A stretch of 5,157 bases of DNA from NCBI GenBank assembly GCA_016217775.1, contig JACRGG010000098.1, positions 1-5,157 of the forward strand, in the 5' to 3' direction. A program made the translations under genes and the position numbers. The notes beneath the pieces are model-generated. The model saw nothing but the letters and a program-made list of their open reading frames with translations, was not told where the DNA came from and did no database searches. Numbering within the stretch: the first letter of the stretch is position 1; each line of letters begins with the position of its first letter. The stretch is from Microcaldota archaeon (lineage in GTDB: Archaea > Micrarchaeota > Micrarchaeia > Norongarragalinales > UBA97). Shown one piece after another: positions 1-4,871 of this stretch.

Positions 1-328
1 GTATCGAGTACGCGGTTATGATGCAGAAAACGTCGTACTCCCCGGCAAGCTCGTAAACTTGCCTCACGCCGTAGAGTTCCTTAATTTCTTTTGCAATAAC
101 GCCGGTTTTCTTCCCGCTCACGTTAACCGCCATCACCGCGCTCACCGAGTTATTCCCAAGCAATAACGTGAATTTAGTGATGTCCTTGCTTTTCAGCATA
201 TCCGCGACTCGCTTTCGAATCGTTCCCTCTGAAACACTCAAGTGCTTCGCAATCTCGACGAAAGGCCGCCTAGAATCGTCTTGCAGGTATCCAATTATTT
301 TCTTGTCTAGTTCGTCCACATTAATCAC
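1..328 (-). CDS. Lrp/AsnC-family transcriptional regulator (3' end outside window)
   Basis: DNA-binding regulator of the Lrp/AsnC (feast/famine) family; such proteins form dimers or octamers and often sense amino acids. The 109 visible residues show an N-terminal winged HTH: the start VDELDKKIIGYLQDDSRRPF is typical, followed by FVEIAKHL (23-30) and a recognition helix around SEGTIRKRVADM (33-44). The ligand-binding RAM domain begins near residue 62 and includes the characteristic GEYDVF (97-101 region). Roughly the last third of the RAM domain lies beyond the left edge. Two in-frame GTG starts exist, at 328 and 319. I chose 328 because family members usually have a few residues before the LDxxD-like segment, and a TATA-like TTTAAA lies about 30 bases upstream. 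No Shine-Dalgarno site is evident. The gene follows the metallopeptidase on the same strand after 90 bp. Its regulon cannot be inferred, though autoregulation is plausible from the upstream repeats. The family call is firm; the start is uncertain. Confidence 0.9.
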   Translation of the reverse strand, partial: MINVDELDKKIIGYLQDDSRRPFVEIAKHLSVSEGTIRKRVADMLKSKDITKFTLLLGNNSVSAVMAVNVSGKKTGVIAKEIKELYGVRQVYELAGEYDVFCIITAYSI

Positions 329-343
329 TAAAGAATTTGATTG

Positions 344-365
344 AAAACAGTTTTGTTTAAAACAA
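344..365 (-). promoter_or_regulatory. Promoter/operator candidate of the Lrp-family gene
   Basis: Two overlapping perfect inverted repeats are visible: AAAAC-A-GTTTT (344-354) and TTGTTT-A-AAACAA (353-365). The second contains TTTAAA (356-361), placed about 30 bases before the GTG at 328, where an archaeal TATA box for a leaderless or short-leader transcript would sit. Lrp-family proteins bind short AT-rich palindromes and often repress their own gene. The TTG...CAA ends resemble the published Ss-LrpB type of site, but that comparison is from memory. The function is inferred. Confidence 0.45.
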
Positions 366-370
366 GTGAA

Positions 371-416
371 TTATTACGAAAAACGCTTAAAAACCCTTGG
401 TTTATTGCGAAAAACG
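371..416. repeat. Direct repeat TTATTRCGAAAAACG, two copies 31 bp apart
   Basis: TTATTACGAAAAACG at 371-385 recurs as TTATTGCGAAAAACG at 402-416, with one mismatch in 15. The 31-bp period is close to three helical turns, so the copies face the same side of the DNA. They lie between the metallopeptidase stop (419) and the Lrp-gene promoter. Read on the minus strand each copy contains T5 (410-414 and 379-383), and a third T5 lies at 389-393. The stretch could therefore be a regulator-binding array, a multi-tract oligo-U terminator for the metallopeptidase transcript, or both. Confidence 0.5.
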
Positions 417-418
417 GA

Positions 419-772
419 TTATCGTAGGTACCTCGAGTTTTTTCCAATCCAGTCAATGGCTTGCTTATACTTGTTGAATTTTTTCTCGTCCGCCTTGAAT
501 TCCTTCGGGTGGACTTTACGCGAGAAATTCTCTTCATTAAACTTTACTCCCCACTTGGCGTGCAGCAGCTCGTGGTACAAAAGATACTCGACTACGAACT
601 GCGGGACGTGGGTTGAATCAAATAATTTGCTGACGATAATCCTATTCGAGTGCTCGTCGTGGCGCGCTAGCAAGCGCCTTGACTTGTTGTCCGACCAAGT
701 CAATTGCGGAACTAGCGTTTCTTTAAGCACGCTGCCGTGCTCGAACAATACTTTCGCGCAAACCCGGTGCAA
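419..772 (-). CDS. SprT/M48-like zinc metallopeptidase, C-terminal catalytic part (frame-split)
   Basis: Catalytic part of a predicted zinc metallopeptidase. Counting from a TTG at 772, HELLH at residues 67-71 is the HExxH zinc/catalytic motif, preceded by the hydrophobic helix VVEYLLY. H88 in RKVHPKEF is the likely third zinc ligand, as in SprT-like domains. The block PQLTWSDNKSRRLL (22-35), IIVSKLFD and the C-terminal KADEKKFNKYKQA fit a SprT-like family I recall from bacteria and archaea. The substrate is unknown and no signal peptide or membrane helix is visible, so it is probably cytosolic. The frame is open back to 826, overlapping the end of the next gene upstream, but it contains no ATG or GTG near its beginning, only TTG at 772 without a Shine-Dalgarno site (or an ATT at 790). 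I therefore infer that this is the second half of one protein, joined to the 795-1166 frame across an A10 run. Domain call good; separate translation doubtful. Confidence 0.8.
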   Translation of the reverse strand: MHRVCAKVLFEHGSVLKETLVPQLTWSDNKSRRLLARHDEHSNRIIVSKLFDSTHVPQFVVEYLLYHELLHAKWGVKFNEENFSRKVHPKEFKADEKKFNKYKQAIDWIGKNSRYLR

Positions 773-794
773 GTCGTGCGCGTCGCCAATTGCG

Positions 795-1166
795 TTAACT
801 TTTTTTTTTCCTCCCCTTGGATTGAATTAATTGCCTGCTGATCTCTTGGGCTTGCGCTGACGCAACGAATTTTTTGTACGCTAGCAACTGCGGGGCAAAA
901 CGGGCTTGCTTGAATCTAAATAATCTAAGCAATACGTGCAGTACCAGTCCGTCTAGAACTTCTTGGCTTGTTTGCGCGTAAGCGCTTGTTGCAAACACTT
1001 CCAACTGGTTGAAGCGCATTTTCGCAGTGCACTTTAAGTGCGAGTAGTCCTTGAACCGCGTTTTCACCGAATAGCCTTGCTTTTGCATTTTCCCCAACGC
1101 GTTTTGCACGGCTAAGTTAAGGCTTGCCTGCGGTTGTGCTTGCATTTCGTTTGTTTGTTCGTCCAT
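795..1166 (-). CDS. N-terminal part of the frame-split SprT/M48-like metallopeptidase
   Basis: A 123-residue ORF with no catalytic motif of its own. After a Gln-rich leader it has KMRFNQLEVFATSAY (about 49-63), a hydrophobic helix EVLDGLVLHVLLRLFRF (about 69-85), a basic helix, and a basic end SKGRKKKS. In the metallopeptidase family as I remember it, a helix of the 'vLxxLxxxLLxKLxR' kind and an RGRK-type segment come just before the SprT-like domain in the same chain, which matches this ORF plus the one at 419-772. The stop at 795-797 comes four codons after the frame enters the A10 run (800-809). Losing one A would fuse the frames into about 248 residues. The ATG at 1166 is preferred over the in-frame TTG at 1202 because the AT box at 1191-1199 lies about 29 bases upstream of it, consistent with leaderless initiation, and there is no Shine-Dalgarno site. 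Alone it would be called hypothetical. Confidence 0.75.
   Translation of the reverse strand: MDEQTNEMQAQPQASLNLAVQNALGKMQKQGYSVKTRFKDYSHLKCTAKMRFNQLEVFATSAYAQTSQEVLDGLVLHVLLRLFRFKQARFAPQLLAYKKFVASAQAQEISRQLIQSKGRKKKS
800..809 (-). other. A10 homopolymer at the frame break (slippery site or indel)
   Basis: On the minus strand the coding sequence runs GGGAGG followed by ten A residues and then GTTAAC. The upstream frame reads three AAA codons, AGT and TAA. The catalytic frame reads AAA AAA AAA GTT without a stop. Moving between them needs +1 or -2, equivalent to nine or twelve A residues. Such runs are classic sites of polymerase slippage, of programmed frameshifting, and of sequencing or assembly error. 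The sequence alone cannot separate these. The purine-rich GGGGAGG (816-810) just before the run could also serve as a Shine-Dalgarno-like element. Confidence 0.7.
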
Positions 1167-1190
1167 ACTTAGTTTATTAACTGCGCAAGG

Positions 1191-1199
1191 GTTTTTATC
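1191..1199. promoter_or_regulatory. TATA-like box between rnpB and the divergent metallopeptidase gene
   Basis: GTTTTTATC on the plus strand (GATAAAAAC on the minus) is centred near 1195. It is about 29 bases from the metallopeptidase ATG at 1166 on one side and about 29 bases from the first paired base of RNase P RNA at 1224 on the other. Both distances suit an archaeal TATA box, and I see no second comparably placed AT box in the 57-bp gap. It may serve one or both directions; this is inferred from spacing. Confidence 0.5.
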
Positions 1200-1223
1200 C
1201 AAGTTTCCTCACTTAATTCTCTT

Positions 1224-1533
1224 GGTTAGAGGGGAGTGAGTGGCTGTCGGTAGCCCTTTCCGTCAAAGGAGGGCGGCTGAGGAACTTCCGCTCGTTGGGA
1301 CTGCAAAAGCAGTTTAGTAAAATGCCTAAGAAGCAACTCGCTTAAGGCGAGTGTTTTCGCCGAACAGAAACGAAAACTTGGGAAAAAGAGAAAATGAGAC
1401 AATAGATTGATTCGATAAAGACTTTCCCCAAGTTGTGAAACGCGCGGTGAAACAAATTCCAACGCAAGGCGATTTCGCCGCTTAGTCAAATGCCATTAAC
1501 AACAGAAAGCGGGGTACGGCTCCCACTCTAACC
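1224..1533 (+). ncRNA. rnpB: RNase P RNA (archaeal)
   Basis: Catalytic RNA of ribonuclease P, which removes the 5' leader of pre-tRNAs. The conserved landmarks appear in order. The P1 helix closes the ends: GGTTAGAG plus GGGAG (1224-1236) pairs with CTCCC, a bulged A, and CTCTAACC (1520-1533). CR-I is GAGGAACTTCCGC (1279-1291), whose TTCCGC can form the P4 core with GCGGGG in the CR-V segment ACAGAAAGCGGGG (1502-1514). CR-II is ACAGAAAC (1364-1371) and CR-III is GTGAAACG (from 1435). They flank a long P12-like stem, AACTTGGG (1375-1382) with CCCAAGTT (1427-1434). CR-IV-like GGTGAAAC and GCAAGGC (to 1470) follow. At 310 nt it is within the usual archaeal range. A T7 tract directly follows. The ORF that fills this stretch on the minus strand is a by-product. 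Exact ends rest on P1. Confidence 0.93.
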
Positions 1534-1540
1534 TTTTTTT
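1534..1540 (+). terminator. Oligo-T terminator of rnpB
   Basis: Seven T residues begin immediately after the last base of P1. Archaeal RNA polymerase terminates at such U-tracts, and this agrees with the 3' end set by pairing. A second T6 follows at 1551-1556, inside the 3' end of the convergent Nudix gene. Confidence 0.75.
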
Positions 1541-1544
1541 ACTA

Positions 1545-1958
1545 CTATTGTTTTTTCTCCAAGTGCTCGACTGCTTTCTTGAACACGTCTTGGTCGGTCT
1601 TGAAGGTTATTTTGTTCAGCGTATGGTCTTTAGGCAGCCAATTGTAGGTTTGGTGCTCGAAGCTGACTCGAACTTTCTTCGTAATTGACTCGCCGAGGAA
1701 AAACGCTACCGTCTTGTCCACTCTCTCGCTGCCGCGCTTGAACGAGTAATGCGTTTCAGCCCGAAAATCGTCGTCGAGCATTACTTCAGCGGCGCAAATC
1801 CCGGTTTCCTCCTCTAATTCCCGCAGCGCGGTTTCCCGCTCGCTTTCCTTTCCCTCGACGTGGCCCTTGGGGAAACTCCAGTGCCCCGCCCCGTGCTGGA
1901 GCAATAGCCAATACTCCCCGTAATGCAGTAAAATCCCCGCGCTTTTCTCGCTAACCAT
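1545..1958 (-). CDS. Nudix hydrolase, bis(5'-nucleosyl)-tetraphosphatase (Ap4A hydrolase) type
   Basis: Cytosolic Nudix enzyme of 137 residues. The Nudix box GX5EX7REUXEEXGU is complete at residues 32-54: G32, E38, then RELEEETGI (46-54), which carries the Mg-binding glutamates. The start EKSAG followed by YWLLLQHGAGHWSFPKGH (about 16-33) and the later segments VAFFLGE, FEHQTYNWLP and a final LxxItF...KKAVEHL closely follow Ap4A hydrolases of the NUDT2 type, which split Ap4A into ATP and AMP. No residue looks missing. ATG at 1958 is preferred because family members begin a few residues before EKSAG and a TATACTAA-like box lies about 30 bases upstream. An in-frame ATG at 1982 would add eight residues. 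The gene is divergent from alaS; since aminoacyl-tRNA synthetases make Ap4A as a side product, a functional link is possible. It converges on rnpB with 11 bp between the 3' ends. Exact dinucleotide preference is not visible. Confidence 0.93.
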   Translation of the reverse strand: MVSEKSAGILLHYGEYWLLLQHGAGHWSFPKGHVEGKESERETALRELEEETGICAAEVMLDDDFRAETHYSFKRGSERVDKTVAFFLGESITKKVRVSFEHQTYNWLPKDHTLNKITFKTDQDVFKKAVEHLEKKQ

Positions 1959-1982
1959 AATTAATTCACTTGCTTGACGCAT

Positions 1983-2033
1983 TTAGTATACTTATCGTAG
2001 TTTTTTAACTTCTTTCGTACCCAATAAATTAGG
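1983..2033. promoter_or_regulatory. Divergent Nudix/alaS promoter region
   Basis: The AT-rich gap holds three TATA-like boxes. TATACTAA on the minus strand (1990-1983) suits the Nudix ATG at 1958. GTTAAAAAACTA on the minus strand (2009-1998) would suit the longer start at 1982 poorly, being only about 22 bases away. AATAAATTA on the plus strand (2023-2031) lies about 33 bases before the alaS ATG at 2060. No T-box, riboswitch-like structure or Shine-Dalgarno site is evident before alaS. Confidence 0.4.
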
Positions 2034-2059
2034 CATCAATTACTGCAATCGTGTTAACT

Positions 2060-4687
2060 ATGCTTTCAAAAGATTTTTTGAGAAAAGAATTCGCCGCAAA
2101 CCCCAAGAAGTACTACGAGGTCGAAGTCTTCAAGAAAGAAGGGTTTAGCCGCAGGGTTTGCCCAAAGTGCGGAAAAGGCTTTTGGTCGCTAGGCAAAGTT
2201 ACTTGCGGGGACTCGTCCCACGAAGAGTACTCGTTTTTCAAGCCAAAGCCGTTGGACGAAACGTACGTCGGGTTTTGGAAGAAATTCGAGGCGTTTTGGA
2301 AGAAAAACAACCACGAGATTTTGCCAAGATATCCGGTTCTCTCCCGCTGGCGCGACGACTTGTATTTTACTATAGCCAGCATAGTTGATTTCCAGCGCTT
2401 GGAGAACGGCCGCGTTGCGTTCGAGTACCCAGCTAACCCGTTAATGGTTCCGCAAATGTGCCTGCGTTTTCCAGACATTGCGAACATCGGGATTACCGGC
2501 CGGCACTTTAGTTGCTTTATGATGGCGGGCCAGCACTCGTTTAACTACCCGAAGCAAGGGTATTGGAAAGACGAGTGCATTCGATTAAACTACGAGTTTT
2601 TAACCAAGGTTTTGAAAGCCGATAAGGAAGAGCTTACTTACGGTGAAGACGTTTGGTCAATGCCTGACTTTTCTGCATTCGGCCCGTGCATCGAGAGCTT
2701 CTCGAAGGGCAGCGAGTTGGTTAACAGCGTTTTTATGCAGTACCGCCACTCGCAGGGAAACGAATTCACGGAGTTGGACACTAAAGCCATTGACGTGGGG
2801 TGGGGGTTCGAGCGGTTATTGTGGTACTACCGCGGGGATTACACTGCCTACGACGCGGTTTTCCCCAAAGAATTAGAGTTTATGAAGAAACAAAGCGGGT
2901 TCAAGCCAAACAAGGAGTTGCTTAACCGCTACGCGAAATTATCGGCAAGCCTCGACGTTGACTCGGTTTTAAACTTGCGCGAGGAGAAGCAAAAAATTGC
3001 TTCAATGCTTGGAATTTCGTTGGATGAATTAGAGGAGAATATTTCTCCAATGCAGGGGCTTTACGCCATTGCGGACCACTCGCGCGCTTTGTTGTTCGCG
3101 CTATCGGATGGCGCGTTGCCTTCAAACACTGCCGGCGGGTACAACCTGCGGATTTTAGCGAGGCGGGCTTTTGGTTTTATGAAGGAATACGATTTTTCGT
3201 TCGAGTTCTTCAAGCTCTTGGAAATGCAGGCCAAGGAGCTAAAGCCGTTGTTTCCGGAGTTGGAGGAGAGCCTTGATTCTATTGCGAAAACTCTTGATTG
3301 CGAGGAGAAAAAGTACTACTCGACGCTGGAGAAGGCGAAGAAGATTGCGGGAGAGATTATTTCTCGCGGGGAGAGGCTTTCAGTTGAGAAGATGGCGACT
3401 CTCTACGAGTCCAACGGGGTTACGCCGGAGATTTTAGAGAAGGCCGCTAGGGAAAAGCACGCGCAAATAGATGTTCCAACTAATTTTTACGACGCTATTA
3501 CAAGCAGGCACGTGATGGAGAAGAAAGCGGTTAAGAAAACCGAGTTGGCGGCTCCAATTACTCGCGCGGTTTATTACGAGGACAACGATTTGGAGTCGCT
3601 TGACGCGACCGTAGCTGCGGTTAAGGACAATCTGGTTGCGTTGGACCAAACGATTTTCTACCCGGAGGGCGGGGGGCAAGTCGGGGACACGGGTTTTATC
3701 GACTCGGCGCGAGTTGTCGACACGCAAAAATCCAATGGAATAATACTGCATTACTTGGATTCGAAAAAGATAAATGAATTTAAGGTCGGGCAGAAAGTCA
3801 GGCTTAAGTTGGATGCGCAAAGGCGCAAGCAAATTACTTTGCACCACTCGGCTACGCACTTGGTTATTCAAGGGGCGCACCGCGTTTTAGGCAAGCAAGT
3901 GTGGCAGGCCGGGAGCAAGAAGACTGAAGACGAGGGCCACGTTGACATTACTCACTTCTCCAAGCCATCCAGGCGGGAGTTGGACGAGATTGAATTAGAG
4001 GTCAACAAGGCGGTCAAGCAAGCGCTTCCAATCGAGGTTAAGGAGTTTGACCGCGGGGCGGCGGAGAAAAAACACGGGTTTAGGCTCTACCAAGGCGGCG
4101 GGGCTATAGGACGCAAAATCAGGGTGGTTGACATCGGAGAGCATAGTTACGACGTGCAGGCCTGCGGTGGCACGCACGCGAAGAACACTAAAGAACTTGG
4201 CTTGGTTAAGATTACCGGAGCGGAATCGGTTCAAGACGGGGTGGTTAGATTGCATTACAAGGCCGGGCAGAAAGCGCTCGAGCAAATACAAAAAGACGAG
4301 GAAATCCTAGAGAAGACGACAGAGCTGCTCGCGGTTTCAAAAGACCAATTGCCTAACGCAGTCGAGAAAATGATTGCGGAGTGGAAGGCTGCGAGAAAAG
4401 AATTGGAGAAAGCACGCGAAGAGCTGGTTGACGCTCACGCAGTGAAGCTGGCAAAACAAGCGAAAAATGGTTTGGTCGAGGCTAAAGTGGATTACTCGAG
4501 CGCGTTGTGCGAGAAGCTCGCGCTGAAAATCGCCGAGGGAGACAAGTTGTGCGCTGTAGTTTCCAACTCGGACGGGTTTGTCGTAGTCGCGTGCAATGAA
4601 GCTAGCGGGAAGAACGCGGTTGAACTTCTCAAGGCGCGCGGAGTGGGCGGCGGGAGCGAAAAATTCGCGAGAGGCAAATTAAAGTAA
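2060..4687 (+). CDS. alaS: Alanyl-tRNA synthetase, archaeal type
   Basis: Attaches alanine to tRNA-Ala and hydrolyses mischarged Ser- or Gly-tRNA-Ala; cytosolic and essential. The 875 residues are close to full length for archaeal AlaRS. The N terminus has the archaeal zinc finger C34-P-K-C37, C49 and H54 (CGDSSHEEYSF). The class II catalytic core follows: motif 2 around LRFPDIANIGITGRHF (135-150) with the downstream GQHSFNY, an EDVWSMPDFSAFGP segment (about 196-209), and motif 3 DVGWGFERLLWY (245-256). Editing domain: FYPEGGGQVGD (533-543), HHSATH (595-600) and CGGTH (702-706), which supply the zinc ligands. A predicted coiled coil (about 735-795) leads into a C-Ala domain ending GVGGGSEKFARGK (861-873). 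The ATG at 2060 is preferred over an in-frame GTG at 2051, which would add three residues; there is no Shine-Dalgarno site. It stands alone on its strand, divergent from the Nudix gene and convergent with the Fic/Doc unit. Nothing suggests disruption. Confidence 0.98.
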   Translation: MLSKDFLRKEFAANPKKYYEVEVFKKEGFSRRVCPKCGKGFWSLGKVTCGDSSHEEYSFFKPKPLDETYVGFWKKFEAFWKKNNHEILPRYPVLSRWRDDLYFTIASIVDFQRLENGRVAFEYPANPLMVPQMCLRFPDIANIGITGRHFSCFMMAGQHSFNYPKQGYWKDECIRLNYEFLTKVLKADKEELTYGEDVWSMPDFSAFGPCIESFSKGSELVNSVFMQYRHSQGNEFTELDTKAIDVGWGFERLLWYYRGDYTAYDAVFPKELEFMKKQSGFKPNKELLNRYAKLSASLDVDSVLNLREEKQKIASMLGISLDELEENISPMQGLYAIADHSRALLFALSDGALPSNTAGGYNLRILARRAFGFMKEYDFSFEFFKLLEMQAKELKPLFPELEESLDSIAKTLDCEEKKYYSTLEKAKKIAGEIISRGERLSVEKMATLYESNGVTPEILEKAAREKHAQIDVPTNFYDAITSRHVMEKKAVKKTELAAPITRAVYYEDNDLESLDATVAAVKDNLVALDQTIFYPEGGGQVGDTGFIDSARVVDTQKSNGIILHYLDSKKINEFKVGQKVRLKLDAQRRKQITLHHSATHLVIQGAHRVLGKQVWQAGSKKTEDEGHVDITHFSKPSRRELDEIELEVNKAVKQALPIEVKEFDRGAAEKKHGFRLYQGGGAIGRKIRVVDIGEHSYDVQACGGTHAKNTKELGLVKITGAESVQDGVVRLHYKAGQKALEQIQKDEEILEKTTELLAVSKDQLPNAVEKMIAEWKAARKELEKAREELVDAHAVKLAKQAKNGLVEAKVDYSSALCEKLALKIAEGDKLCAVVSNSDGFVVVACNEASGKNAVELLKARGVGGGSEKFARGKLK

Positions 4688-4728
4688 GAATGCTGCAAGA
4701 AAATGTTATATGAATTAGCGTTTTAAAG

Positions 4729-4736
4729 AAAAAAAA
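4729..4736 (-). terminator. Oligo-T terminator of the Fic/Doc - small ORF unit
   Basis: Eight T residues on the minus strand follow the stop codon of the 35-codon ORF directly, and a further TTT follows after one C. This is a good archaeal U-tract terminator and supports a transcript ending here. The convergent alaS has no comparable T-tract in the 49-bp gap on its own strand. Confidence 0.65.
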
Positions 4737-4844
4737 TTAGTGCTTAGCCAGCTCGTCTAGGAGAACCTTGTTCTCGCGGATTATTTTAGCGATTAGCGCC
4801 TTGAATTTAGCGTCTACTTTCACTTCAGTATCCGTGCTCTTCAT
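4737..4844 (-). CDS. Small ORF of 35 codons downstream of the Fic/Doc gene, function unknown
   Basis: Not recognised with certainty. It encodes MKSTDTEVKVDAKFKALIAK and then a charged helix ending in DELAKH. Residues 12-34 should form one amphipathic helix with Leu/Ile on one face and Lys/Glu/Asp on the other; the protein has no cysteine and no membrane segment. A strong Shine-Dalgarno site GAGGGAG lies six A residues before the ATG, the start codon is ATG, and a T8 tract follows the stop; together these argue for a real gene. It begins 27 bp after the stop of the Fic/Doc gene on the same strand, so the two are probably cotranscribed. A role as antitoxin, modulator or partner of the Fic/Doc protein is conceivable, but Doc antitoxins normally lie upstream of the toxin, so this is only an inference. 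It is too short for family assignment by eye. Confidence 0.62.
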   Translation of the reverse strand: MKSTDTEVKVDAKFKALIAKIIRENKVLLDELAKH

Positions 4845-4850
4845 TTTTTT

Positions 4851-4857
4851 CTCCCTC
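4851..4857 (-). promoter_or_regulatory. Shine-Dalgarno site of the 35-codon ORF
   Basis: GAGGGAG on the minus strand sits six bases before the ATG at 4844. It is the clearest Shine-Dalgarno match near any start in the window and decides the start. It contrasts with the SD-less starts of the other genes, as expected for a downstream gene of an archaeal operon. Confidence 0.7.
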
Positions 4858-4871
4858 TTATTTTATTGAAT

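Noticed and set aside
329..418. Possible small RNA or CRISPR-like array in the gap with repeats
   Set aside because: Only two copies, 15 bp long, with a 16-bp spacer; this is too short for a CRISPR unit and no stable stem or RNA landmark is visible.
328..537. 69-codon ORF on the minus strand across the Lrp upstream region
   Set aside because: Low-complexity Arg/Ser start, overlaps the metallopeptidase in another frame and the promoter region; no motif.
366..830. 154-codon ORF on the plus strand
   Set aside because: It is antisense to the metallopeptidase frame, which carries a clear HExxH motif; the plus-strand product has a cysteine/serine-rich, non-protein-like composition.
1167..1202. 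TTG start 12 codons upstream of the metallopeptidase ATG
   Set aside because: It would place the start codon upstream of the AT box that fits a promoter for the ATG at 1166, and the added residues look like non-coding leader.
1226..1489. 87-codon ORF on the minus strand
   Set aside because: It lies wholly inside the RNase P RNA gene on the opposite strand, has no recognisable domain or ribosome binding site, and the base sequence is explained by RNA pairing.
3434..3880. 148-codon ORF antisense to alaS
   Set aside because: It is a mirror of the strongly conserved AlaRS editing region; no own start signal or domain.
4688..4736. tRNA or small RNA gene between alaS and the small ORF
   Set aside because: Only 49 bp, AT-rich, without T-loop sequence or paired arms.
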